Shown: positions 1-8,100 of the stretch, piece by piece
Numbering within the stretch: position 1 is the first letter of the stretch
Layout: the number at the start of each line of letters is the position of its first letter
Source of the DNA: an uncultured Synergistales bacterium
GTDB lineage: Bacteria; Synergistota; Synergistia; Synergistales; Aminobacteriaceae
Reading direction: 5' to 3'
Assembly (NCBI GenBank): GCA_905233295.1
Contig: CAJODX010000009.1
Span: forward strand, 829 to 15,124
DNA length: 14,296 bases
Made by a program: the position numbers and the translations under genes
The notes under the pieces: generated by a model
What the model was told of the DNA's origin: nothing
The model's input: the letters and a program-made list of their open reading frames with translations, nothing else
Databases searched by the model: none

Positions 1-1
1 T

Positions 2-2245
2 TTTTCAAGACTTACGGAAATTTTCAACAGAGAAATTTCTTCATATTCAGGAACGGTCAGCCAGTATATCTCAGAAAAAAGCCGGATATTGAAAGTTCCC
101 GAAAGAGTTTTCTTTCATCTTGTCGAAAACAGAAAAGATTCCGATTTCCCTTTTGCATTCCTCGCGACTTACGCAACTAAAGACAGCGAGGGGAATGTCC
201 GTCATATGCCTTTGTCATACGCGCTGAAGGAATTTAAGAAAAACCACCCGAAACTGCTTAGTCTTTTATCGTGTCTGAACAGAGCCGCGGATGTTTCTCC
301 CCTGATAGATTCTTTTGTTGACAGCGGCGAAATGTTTCATCCGCTGAAGCTTACAGCAGGTGAAGCCTACGAAATTTTGAAAGCTATTCCGGCACTCGAA
401 GAAAATGGAATTTTATGCAGGATTCCAATCTGGTGGAAAAGGAAAGCTTCATCTGTTCATCTTTCAGTAAAATTCGAGCAAAAATCCTTACTTGGTTTCG
501 ATACGCTGTTGTCGATGCTGCCAGAGCTGAGCGTTGACGGTGTTGCATTAAGCCGCAAAGACATAAAAGACATTATGCATCAAACCGAAGGACTTGCGCT
601 CATAAAAGGAAAATGGATTGAAGTTGATAAAGAACGTCTGCAAAAACTTCTTGATAAAATGGACGAATACGGCGGAGAACTTTCATTTTTTGACGCAATG
701 AGAATGAAAGCCGGCATGGACGAACAGGATTTGGACGCTGTAAACTTCACGAACGATGATTTTATAGGAGAAATCGTGAAAAAACTCAGCAATGCCGATG
801 AACTCGAAAAGCCTGAAATTCCTTCGTCAGTGAAAGCGGATTTAAGACCTTATCAAGTTTCAGGTTTTGCGTGGCTGAATCTTATGGCGAGATTAAGGCT
901 CGGGGCATGTCTTGCCGACGATATGGGACTTGGAAAAACTTTACAGGTTCTGACCCTGCTGGAAACATTAAGAAAAGAAAATAAAGATTCAAAAATTCTG
1001 TTAATCGTTCCCGCGTCTCTCCTTGGAAACTGGGAAAACGAAGCTGCAAAATTCACTCCGGAAATGCCCGTTCATATTCTTCACGGCAGAACAAAAAATG
1101 TTCTCGAAAAAGAAATTAAAAACAAACTTTCTTTCCTTACCATTACGACATATACGACTGCGGCAGGACTTGATGGGCTTCAGAAAATCGAATGGAACGC
1201 TGTCATACTCGATGAAGCTCAGGCAATAAAGAATGCCGGAACAAAACAGTCGAAAATGATAAAGAAAATTCCGGCGTATTTGAGAATTGCAATGACAGGA
1301 ACGCCTGTTGAAAATAATCTTTCAAATTTATGGTCGCTGTTCGATTTTCTGAACAAAGGTCTTTTAGGTTCAATGGATGAGTTCAAAAAATATACGAAAA
1401 AAATCGAAGACACTCCGCAGGGTTACATGAGGCTGAGAAATATTGTCTCGCCGTTCATTCTCAGGAGATTGAAAACTGACAAATCCATTATTTCGGATTT
1501 ACCCGACAAGATTGAACAGCTTGATTACGTTTCATTGAGCAAAAGACAAATCGTTCTTTACCGCAAACAGGTTGAAGATCTCGAGGAGCTTTTGGCGGAA
1601 AGTGAAGATCCGGCTTCCATAAAACGTAGCGGAATTATTCTTTCAACGATAATGAAACTTAAACAGATCTGCAACCACCCGGATCAGTTTTTAGGGCAGG
1701 ACACCTACGCGCCTTCTGACAGCGGAAAATTTGCTATGCTGCGTGAAATCTGCGAAACTATTCACGAAAAACGCGAAAAAGTTTTAGTTTTCACTCAGTT
1801 CAGAGAAATCACAGAATATCTTGAAAATTATCTCAGCGAAATTTTCCAGCGTAAAGGTCTTGTCATTCACGGCGGCACCAGAATAAAAAAACGTTCCGAA
1901 TATGTCGAAGCCTTCAATGGAACGAATGATTTTCCGTTTATGATTCTATCTTTAAAAGCCGCAGGAGTCGGATTGAACCTCACCGGCGCAAATCATGTCA
2001 TTCATTTTGACCGATGGTGGAATCCCGCCGTTGAAAATCAGGCTACTGATAGGGCATTCAGAATCGGTCAGAAAAAAAATGTCATGGTTCACAAATTTAT
2101 CGCAAAAGGAACTGTCGAAGACCGAATCAATGACATAATCGAAAGCAAAAAAGCTCTTGCTGAAAACGTCATAGGCAGCGGAGAAAACTGGATTACGAAA
2201 ATGAGTAATCAGGAAATTCTTGATATGATGAGGCTTGAAAAATGA
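2..2245 (+). CDS. SNF2-family DNA-dependent ATPase/helicase, 5' end outside the window
   Basis: Swi2/Snf2 ATP-driven DNA translocase, acting on chromosomal DNA or protein-DNA complexes, probably in repair or transcription recycling. Seen: the frame is open to the left edge (747 residues visible), so the TTG at 89 is only an internal codon and the true start lies upstream. A SNF2-associated (DUF3670-type) region is recognisable around 410-680. The helicase core follows in order: Walker A DDMGLGKT at 917-940, DEAQ box at 1211-1222, motif III TGTP at 1295-1306, and the C-terminal lobe ending in motif VI DRAFRIGQ at 2048-2071. All key motifs are intact. The stop overlaps the next start (ATGA), indicating translational coupling with the SWIM protein. 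Known: adjacent SNF2 and SWIM genes occur elsewhere (Bacillus ywqA/ywqB), and in other proteins the two are fused. The exact cellular substrate cannot be told from sequence. Confidence 0.95.
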   Translation, partial: FSRLTEIFNREISSYSGTVSQYISEKSRILKVPERVFFHLVENRKDSDFPFAFLATYATKDSEGNVRHMPLSYALKEFKKNHPKLLSLLSCLNRAADVSPLIDSFVDSGEMFHPLKLTAGEAYEILKAIPALEENGILCRIPIWWKRKASSVHLSVKFEQKSLLGFDTLLSMLPELSVDGVALSRKDIKDIMHQTEGLALIKGKWIEVDKERLQKLLDKMDEYGGELSFFDAMRMKAGMDEQDLDAVNFTNDDFIGEIVKKLSNADELEKPEIPSSVKADLRPYQVSGFAWLNLMARLRLGACLADDMGLGKTLQVLTLLETLRKENKDSKILLIVPASLLGNWENEAAKFTPEMPVHILHGRTKNVLEKEIKNKLSFLTITTYTTAAGLDGLQKIEWNAVILDEAQAIKNAGTKQSKMIKKIPAYLRIAMTGTPVENNLSNLWSLFDFLNKGLLGSMDEFKKYTKKIEDTPQGYMRLRNIVSPFILRRLKTDKSIISDLPDKIEQLDYVSLSKRQIVLYRKQVEDLEELLAESEDPASIKRSGIILSTIMKLKQICNHPDQFLGQDTYAPSDSGKFAMLREICETIHEKREKVLVFTQFREITEYLENYLSEIFQRKGLVIHGGTRIKKRSEYVEAFNGTNDFPFMILSLKAAGVGLNLTGANHVIHFDRWWNPAVENQATDRAFRIGQKKNVMVHKFIAKGTVEDRINDIIESKKALAENVIGSGENWITKMSNQEILDMMRLEK

Positions 2246-2955
2246 GTTATTTTTACGGAAATGAATACTCCTACATGAGTATAAGTGAACTTGAGGAGAA
2301 GTCGCGGAGAATTTTATCAAAACACCCTGACTATGACCCCGTTGAAGTTTCATCGCAGAAAACAATCTGTTCAAGCTGGTGGGGGCAGTCGTGGTGTAAA
2401 AATCTTGAACGCTATGCCGACTGGAGCAACAGAATCGAACGCGGAAGAAAATATGTCCGCCATGATGCCGTTATAAATTTAAAAATAGACGGCGGAAAAA
2501 TAAATGCTCTTGTGGTAGGAAGCGAAAAAAAACCGTATGAAATAGAAATAAAAATAGCTCCGCTCTCACCCGAACGCCAGAAAAAAATCGAGAGACTTGC
2601 CTCGGGAAAAATTCAAAATCTTGAAGCCCTTGTTTCAGGGAGTTTTCCGGAAGATCTCAAAGAATCTTTATTTCAGGAAGGCGTTTTGTTCCCTGAGCCA
2701 GATGAAATTGAATTTGAATGCAGCTGCCCTGATTACGCATATATGTGCAAGCACGTTGCCGCGGTTCTTTACGGTATAGGTGTCCGTCTTGACCGTGATC
2801 CGCTTTGTCTTTTCAAAATGAGAGGAATCGAAACCGAAAAATTCATTTCCGAAACCATAAACGGAAAAGTCGAGAAAATGCTGGCGAACGCGAAAAAGAA
2901 AAGTTCGCGGATTCTGTCCGGCGATGATCTCAGCGTTTTCGGACTTATGAGTTAG
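2242..2955 (+). CDS. SWIM zinc-finger protein, partner of the SNF2 helicase
   Basis: A 237-residue cytoplasmic protein with a SWIM-type zinc finger, C160-x-C162-x6-C169-x-H171, fitting the CxCxnCxH signature thought to bind DNA or protein. Upstream, around residues 48-75, is a WWGQSW motif followed by an RGRKYVR stretch, typical of the N-terminal half of bacterial SWIM proteins. The start ATG overlaps the helicase stop by 4 bases, so no separate promoter is expected and the two products probably act together. An ATG at 2275 is a possible later start, but the ATGA overlap favours 2242. The last 11 bases overlap the end of the convergent recD2 gene. The zinc ligands are clear; the biological role is inferred from the neighbour and from the family. 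Confidence 0.9.
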   Translation: MSYFYGNEYSYMSISELEEKSRRILSKHPDYDPVEVSSQKTICSSWWGQSWCKNLERYADWSNRIERGRKYVRHDAVINLKIDGGKINALVVGSEKKPYEIEIKIAPLSPERQKKIERLASGKIQNLEALVSGSFPEDLKESLFQEGVLFPEPDEIEFECSCPDYAYMCKHVAAVLYGIGVRLDRDPLCLFKMRGIETEKFISETINGKVEKMLANAKKKSSRILSGDDLSVFGLMS

Positions 2956-5083
2956 TCTGTCTCAGTCTGTCGGCAAGTCTTGTGTTCCTGTCAACAATTT
3001 TATTATTTTTGACGGCGATGAAGACGGCTTTTTTTTCTCCGACAAGAATCAGACCTTTTTTTGCTCTCGTTACGCCGGTGTAAAGCAGATTTCTTTGAAG
3101 CATCATATAATGGCTCATCATCAGCGGCATGACAACATAAGGAAACTCGCTCCCTTGAGATTTGTGAATCGTTGTCGCATATGCAAGGACGAGTTCATCG
3201 AGTTCGGTGATGTCGTATTTCACAGTCCGTTCATCGAAGGCTACCGTCAGTTCATTGTCTTCTGTGCTGACGTTGCGGACAAATCCAATATCACCGTTAA
3301 AAACAGCTTTTTCATAATTATTTCGTATCTGCATGACTTTATCTCCGATTCGATAATCCACGCCGGCTCTTTTAAGAGAAAGTCCTTTCGGATTCAATGC
3401 CGCCTGCAATATAAAATTCAAATTTGCTGAACCTGTCGCACCCCGTCTCATAGGTGTCAAAACTTGAATATCCTCCTGTTTTATTTTTCGTTGAGGCAAA
3501 AATTCCGTACACAGCCACAGGACTTTTTCAGCGGCTTTTTCGCTTCGTTCCGCAGATGTTTCGCCGTCTTCCTCTGAAGAAAAGAGAAAATCTGAATTGC
3601 GGTCCGTCAGATACGGCATTTCACCGTGATTTATTTTGTGAGCATTTGTTATTATTTTGCTTCTTTGTGCCTGACGGAATATTTTTTCAAGTTTTACAAA
3701 CGGAATGACACCGGAAGAAAGAATATCCGTCAAAACTTTTCCTGCGCCGACGCTCGGCAACTGATCAACATCACCTACAAGAATCAAAGTCATGTTATCA
3801 GGAACAGCCTTCAAAAGAGAGTTCATCAGCATAATATCTATCATTGAACATTCATCGACAATCAGAACATCGCCTCTCAAGGGATTTTCTTCGTTTCGCT
3901 GAAAACCCTGCGGCGGTTTCATTTCCAACAGTCTGTGAATCGTTTTGGCTTCCATGTGAGTAACCTCGCTCATTCTCTTTGCGGCTCTGCCTGTCGGAGC
4001 AGCCAGAAGAATTTTTGCGCCTGCTTCTTTATACGCTCTGATAATGCCAAGTGTTGTTGTCGTTTTGCCTGTACCCGGACCGCCGGTGAGAACGAGAATT
4101 TTATTTTCGAGAGCTGCCTTTATGGCTTTGAGCTGTGTTTCATCATAATGAATCATGCCGGAATTTGCGTTGGTTTCTGAATATTTAATGTAATTTTTTC
4201 TGGAAGCGTTCAAAAGTTTTAAAAGTCTTTTAGCTGTTCCTGCTTCTGAATGATAAAACACGGGAAGATATATCGCCGTATCTTCGCGAATCAAATTTTT
4301 TTCTTCGAGCATAATATCAAGCGTTACAGCAAGAGTATCCGGCGAAACTTCAAGAAGTTCAGCTCCGATTTTTAACAGTTCGTCTTTATATGCAAAACAA
4401 TGCCCGAGTTCAGAGAATTTATTTAAAGCATAAAAAATTCCGCTTCTGAGACGTTCAAAACGTTCATGCCCGAAACCGAGTTTTTTTGCGATTGTATCTG
4501 CGGTCTTGAAACCTATTCCCCAAATTTCATCTGCAAGGCGGTAAGGATTTTCAGTTACGGTTGAGATTGATTGATTTCCGTACTGCTTGAAAATTTTTGC
4601 GGCTAATGATGTGCTGACATCATGCGACTGAAGAAACAGCATAATATTTTTGATTTCCTGTTGTTCTTTCCAGCTTTTTTTAATTTGATTGATTCGTTTT
4701 GTTCCAATGCCCGGAACTTCAGAAAGGCGATCAGGATTTTCATCAAGCACCTTCAAAGTATCTTCGCCGAATGTCTCAACGATTCTTCCGGCATAAACAG
4801 GACCAATGCCTTTTATAAGTCCGCTGCCAAGATATTTTTTTATTCCGTTTACTGTTGCGGGAACAGTTTCCTCGCATTTTTGAAAAGCAAACTGCATTCC
4901 GTATTTTGGATCGTTTTTCCAAAATCCGTACAAATTGAAAATGCTGCCGACATGAACTTCCGGCATAACACCGACAGCGGCAATAATATCAGAAAAGCCC
5001 TTAGCGGAAACTTTTACGACCGAGTAGCCGTTCTGATCATTATGATAAGTTACTCTTTCGATGACACACTGTAATTTATCCAA
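2945..5083 (-). CDS. recD2: RecD-like ATP-dependent DNA helicase (RecD2 type)
   Basis: A 712-residue superfamily 1B 5'-3' DNA helicase, the stand-alone RecD2 type that works without RecBC and has been linked to repair and replication-fork maintenance. Domains in order: N-terminal OB-like region (about 1-75), helix-hairpin-helix segments near 85-131, a further helical region with a WGIGFKTAD motif (188-196), then the helicase core. Core motifs are intact: Walker A GGPGTGKT 334-341, APTGRAA 362-368, Walker B DEC 410-412, GDVDQLP 437-443, IHKSQGSE 639-646 and YTGVTRAKK 668-676. The length matches characterised RecD2 proteins (about 710-800). The start is TTG: an in-frame TGA lies 12 bases upstream, no ATG or GTG intervenes, and a GAGGT ribosome site sits six bases before it. 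It converges on the SNF2/SWIM pair with an 11-base overlap and diverges from the protease gene. Confidence 0.95.
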   Translation of the reverse strand: MDKLQCVIERVTYHNDQNGYSVVKVSAKGFSDIIAAVGVMPEVHVGSIFNLYGFWKNDPKYGMQFAFQKCEETVPATVNGIKKYLGSGLIKGIGPVYAGRIVETFGEDTLKVLDENPDRLSEVPGIGTKRINQIKKSWKEQQEIKNIMLFLQSHDVSTSLAAKIFKQYGNQSISTVTENPYRLADEIWGIGFKTADTIAKKLGFGHERFERLRSGIFYALNKFSELGHCFAYKDELLKIGAELLEVSPDTLAVTLDIMLEEKNLIREDTAIYLPVFYHSEAGTAKRLLKLLNASRKNYIKYSETNANSGMIHYDETQLKAIKAALENKILVLTGGPGTGKTTTTLGIIRAYKEAGAKILLAAPTGRAAKRMSEVTHMEAKTIHRLLEMKPPQGFQRNEENPLRGDVLIVDECSMIDIMLMNSLLKAVPDNMTLILVGDVDQLPSVGAGKVLTDILSSGVIPFVKLEKIFRQAQRSKIITNAHKINHGEMPYLTDRNSDFLFSSEEDGETSAERSEKAAEKVLWLCTEFLPQRKIKQEDIQVLTPMRRGATGSANLNFILQAALNPKGLSLKRAGVDYRIGDKVMQIRNNYEKAVFNGDIGFVRNVSTEDNELTVAFDERTVKYDITELDELVLAYATTIHKSQGSEFPYVVMPLMMSHYMMLQRNLLYTGVTRAKKGLILVGEKKAVFIAVKNNKIVDRNTRLADRLRQTNS

Positions 5084-5089
5084 AATCCG

Positions 5090-5094
5090 ACCTC
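5090..5094 (-). promoter_or_regulatory. Ribosome binding site fixing the TTG start of recD2
   Basis: GAGGT on the - strand, six bases before the TTG at 5083. With the in-frame TGA just upstream it makes TTG the only workable start for the full N-terminal domain. Confidence 0.7.
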
Positions 5095-5102
5095 AAAATA
5101 AA

Positions 5103-5170
5103 ATTCATATAAATTTTCCTGCTTTAATATATAATAAATCATACCGAAACTTATATGAATATGCATATAA
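5103..5170. promoter_or_regulatory. Divergent recD2/protease control region with repeated inverted AT motif
   Basis: The 114-base gap between two divergent genes must hold both promoters. A perfect 10-base inverted repeat, ATTCATATAA at 5103-5112 and its complement at 5151-5160, flanks a consensus-like TATAAT at 5130-5135 (+ strand). A third copy of the core CATATAA lies at 5164-5170 and pairs with 5151-5157 (7-base arms, 6-base loop), and ATATGCATAT at 5159-5168 is itself a palindrome. No convincing -35 box is visible at the right spacing on either strand, so promoter positions are uncertain. The arrangement fits an operator for a dimeric regulator, or simply AT-rich promoter DNA. Confidence 0.4.
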
Positions 5171-5182
5171 ATAAAATTTTTG

Positions 5183-5190
5183 AAAGGAGA
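5183..5190 (+). promoter_or_regulatory. Ribosome binding site choosing ATG 5198 for the protease
   Basis: AAAGGAGA at 5183-5190 (Shine-Dalgarno core AGGAG 5185-5189) lies 7-8 bases before ATG 5198. The in-frame TTG at 5180 lies upstream of the site and is therefore not the start. Starting at 5198 also gives a textbook signal peptide. Confidence 0.85.
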
Positions 5191-5197
5191 TTTTATA

Positions 5198-8100
5198 ATG
5201 CTGAAAAAATTTTCGTTTGCTTTAACAGCGTTTTTAATCTTTGTATTTTCTGTTTCGGCATTTGCTGAAGAAGAATTAACAGAAGCGCCTCTGTCAAACG
5301 AATTTATAGAATGGCAGGCTGGTAATGACGGTGAAAAAAATAAAGGCGGCATAATTCCGTTTCCTGTAAATATGTCGCACCTCGCTGAAAATCCTCCGCT
5401 GGAAATTTCATCGAGAAATCCTTTAATCCCCAACGTAAAAGCGACAACGATACCTTCATATTATGATTTAAGAGATGTCAACGGCACAAGCTATGTTACG
5501 GATGTAAAAGATCAAAATCCTTACGGCGCGTGCTGGGCATTTGCCGCTATTGGCGCAATGGAATCAAATTATCTTAAACAAAACCCCGGCGCGGACATTG
5601 ACCTTTCAGAAAGGCATCTCGCATGGTTTACATTCAAAAATTCCGATTCGTCAAAAGCATTTTCGCTCAATAGCTCTTATGAATCTATTATGGATCAGGG
5701 CGGAAATTCATTTTATCCGACAGCACTCTATTCAAGACTTGACGGACCTGTATCTGAAACAGATGTTCCTTATGCTCAGGAGCCTTCAGCAACAACGCCG
5801 GAAAGTTACACAAGAACGTTAAGACTTCGCAACGTCTATTATCTCAGCAGGACTCAATTTAACGTCAACGGCAGCACATCAAACCGCGATGCCGTCAAAC
5901 AGAGAATAATGAACTCAGGTGCGGTAGTAGCGAGTTATTACAGCTTTGTCCAGGAGGATTATACGCCGGGTTACCGTCAGGTTTCTTCAAATGAAATATC
6001 CTACTATAAACCCGGCACAGGTACGAGTGTAAATCACGCCGTTCAGTTAATAGGCTGGGACGATAATTATTCAAAAAATAATTTCCAGACCACACCGAAA
6101 TCAAACGGCGCATGGCTCGTAAAAAATTCATGGGGAACAAAATGGTCGAACGGTTCAACGAATGTTAAAAACTCTGACGGCTGTTTCTGGATGTCTTACG
6201 AACAGTTTTTGAGCGAGGGCGCGGCATTTGAAGTTGAAACAGTCAACGATGACATGAAAATTTACTGTTACGATCCTCTTGGCTGGTGTCTGAGTAAAAC
6301 CATCAGCGGTATTTCTGCCGTATATTTTGCGAACGTTTTCAAAGCAGAACGTGCTGGCGAAAAACTCACCGAGGTAGCTTTTTACACGCCTGACAATAAT
6401 CTTACTTACACTGTCGATATTTACACGGGAATGTCTTCAATGCCTTCATCAAGTCCTGTAAACGGCGTTTCTGTTTCAAGTCAGACAGCTGTCATAAACT
6501 GCGCAGGCTATCACACGATAACGCTCGATACGCCCGTTGACTTGACGCAGAACGAATATTTTTCGGTAGTCGTTAAACTCTCCAAAACAAATTTAATTCC
6601 TGTTGAGGGAGTCGTTGGCGGTCTTTCCAACCACGCAACAATCGAAAAAGGAAGTTTCATTTCATCAAACGGCACGAAATGGACCACCGGCGCGTCCGTC
6701 AATGCAAATACCTGTGTCCGTGCGTTTACTGTAACGGCTAACAACGTCGCTCCTAAAATTACAAATTCATATCCGCCTGATGCTCTGCTTGGAGCTGAAT
6801 ACAGTTTCAAATTTTCTGCGTCTGGTTCGCGTCCTCTGACATGGAGTTTGAGCGGCAATATTCCTGACGGTCTTTCTCTTGATGCCGACACGGGAGTTTT
6901 TTCGGGAACGCTGACAAAAAAAGGCAATTTCACTTTCACTGTAACCGTAGCAAACAGCTCGGGCACTGATTTAAAAAATTTCACTATGAATGTTTTCGAC
7001 AAACCTGAAATCGTAACGTCAGAAATCGAAGGCTATGTCGGCTACGACTTAAATGAAACTCTGAAACTTTCGGACGGCAAAGCATCATCGTGGAGCATTA
7101 AGAGCGGTACACTGCCGAAAAATCTTGTGCTTGATTCTTCAACTGGAGTTATTTCCGGCAAACCGAAATCTCAAGGCACGACTTCCGTGAGTATTACGGC
7201 GGCTTCAAGCGCATGGGAAGTAAACAAGAGCATAAAATTCGTAATTAACGCAAAACCAACGAAACCTAAAATTTCAACTTCAAAGCTTTCTGACGGCAAT
7301 ATCGAAAAATCTTATACGGCAACGATAGCGGCTTCAGGAACAAAACCCATAACGCTCGAAATCGAAGGGCTTCCGACAGGTCTTGACATGAGTTCATCCG
7401 GCGCAATCAGCGGAACTCCGACAGTCGCAGGAACATTCACGATGAAAGTAACAGCGCGTAATGTTTACACAGACCTTAACAACACAGAAGTAACAAAAAA
7501 CGTGAGATTAAAAATCAAGGCTGACGCTCCCGTTATAAAAACGCCTTCGAGTATTCCGAGCGGAATTTTAGGTCAGGAGTATGAAGGCTATCAGTTTGAA
7601 CTTTCAGCCGGAACGTTGCCTGTTACATGGACGGCTTCGGGTCTGCCGAGCGGAATGAGTTTGAGTTCACTTGGAATATTATCGGGAACTCCGACAAGGG
7701 CAGGGACTTTTAACATTAATCTCAAAGTTACAAACGATGGCGGCAAGGTTTCATTAAAAGTTCCGTTCACTGTGTATCAGATACCCGAAATCACTACAAC
7801 GAAAATTTCAAACGGAACGACAGATAAAAAATACACCGCAAAATTCACCGCTAAAGGTACAACGCCTATATCGTGGGACATTGAAGGTCTGCCGGACACT
7901 CTGAAGCTGACACTCAACGAGACAGGAACTCAGGCTGTCCTTTCAGGAACTCCTGTTGAAGCCGAAACATACGAATTAAAAATATCTGCGGGCAATCTCG
8001 CCGGAGTTGGCACAAAAACATTATCTTTTACAGTCAAGGGCGTTGCACCGAGAATTTCTGCGTCTCCTGCAAAGGCTGCGGCGGATAAATCTTACAGCTC

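Noticed and set aside
4622..5074. 150-codon + strand frame opposite the start of recD2
   Set aside because: It is antisense to a well-supported gene, with a Cys/Phe-rich composition typical of a shadow frame and no recognisable domain.
5180..5197. TTG at 5180 as start of the protease, adding six residues
   Set aside because: The TTG lies before the ribosome site, and the ATG at 5198 is correctly spaced and begins a standard signal peptide.
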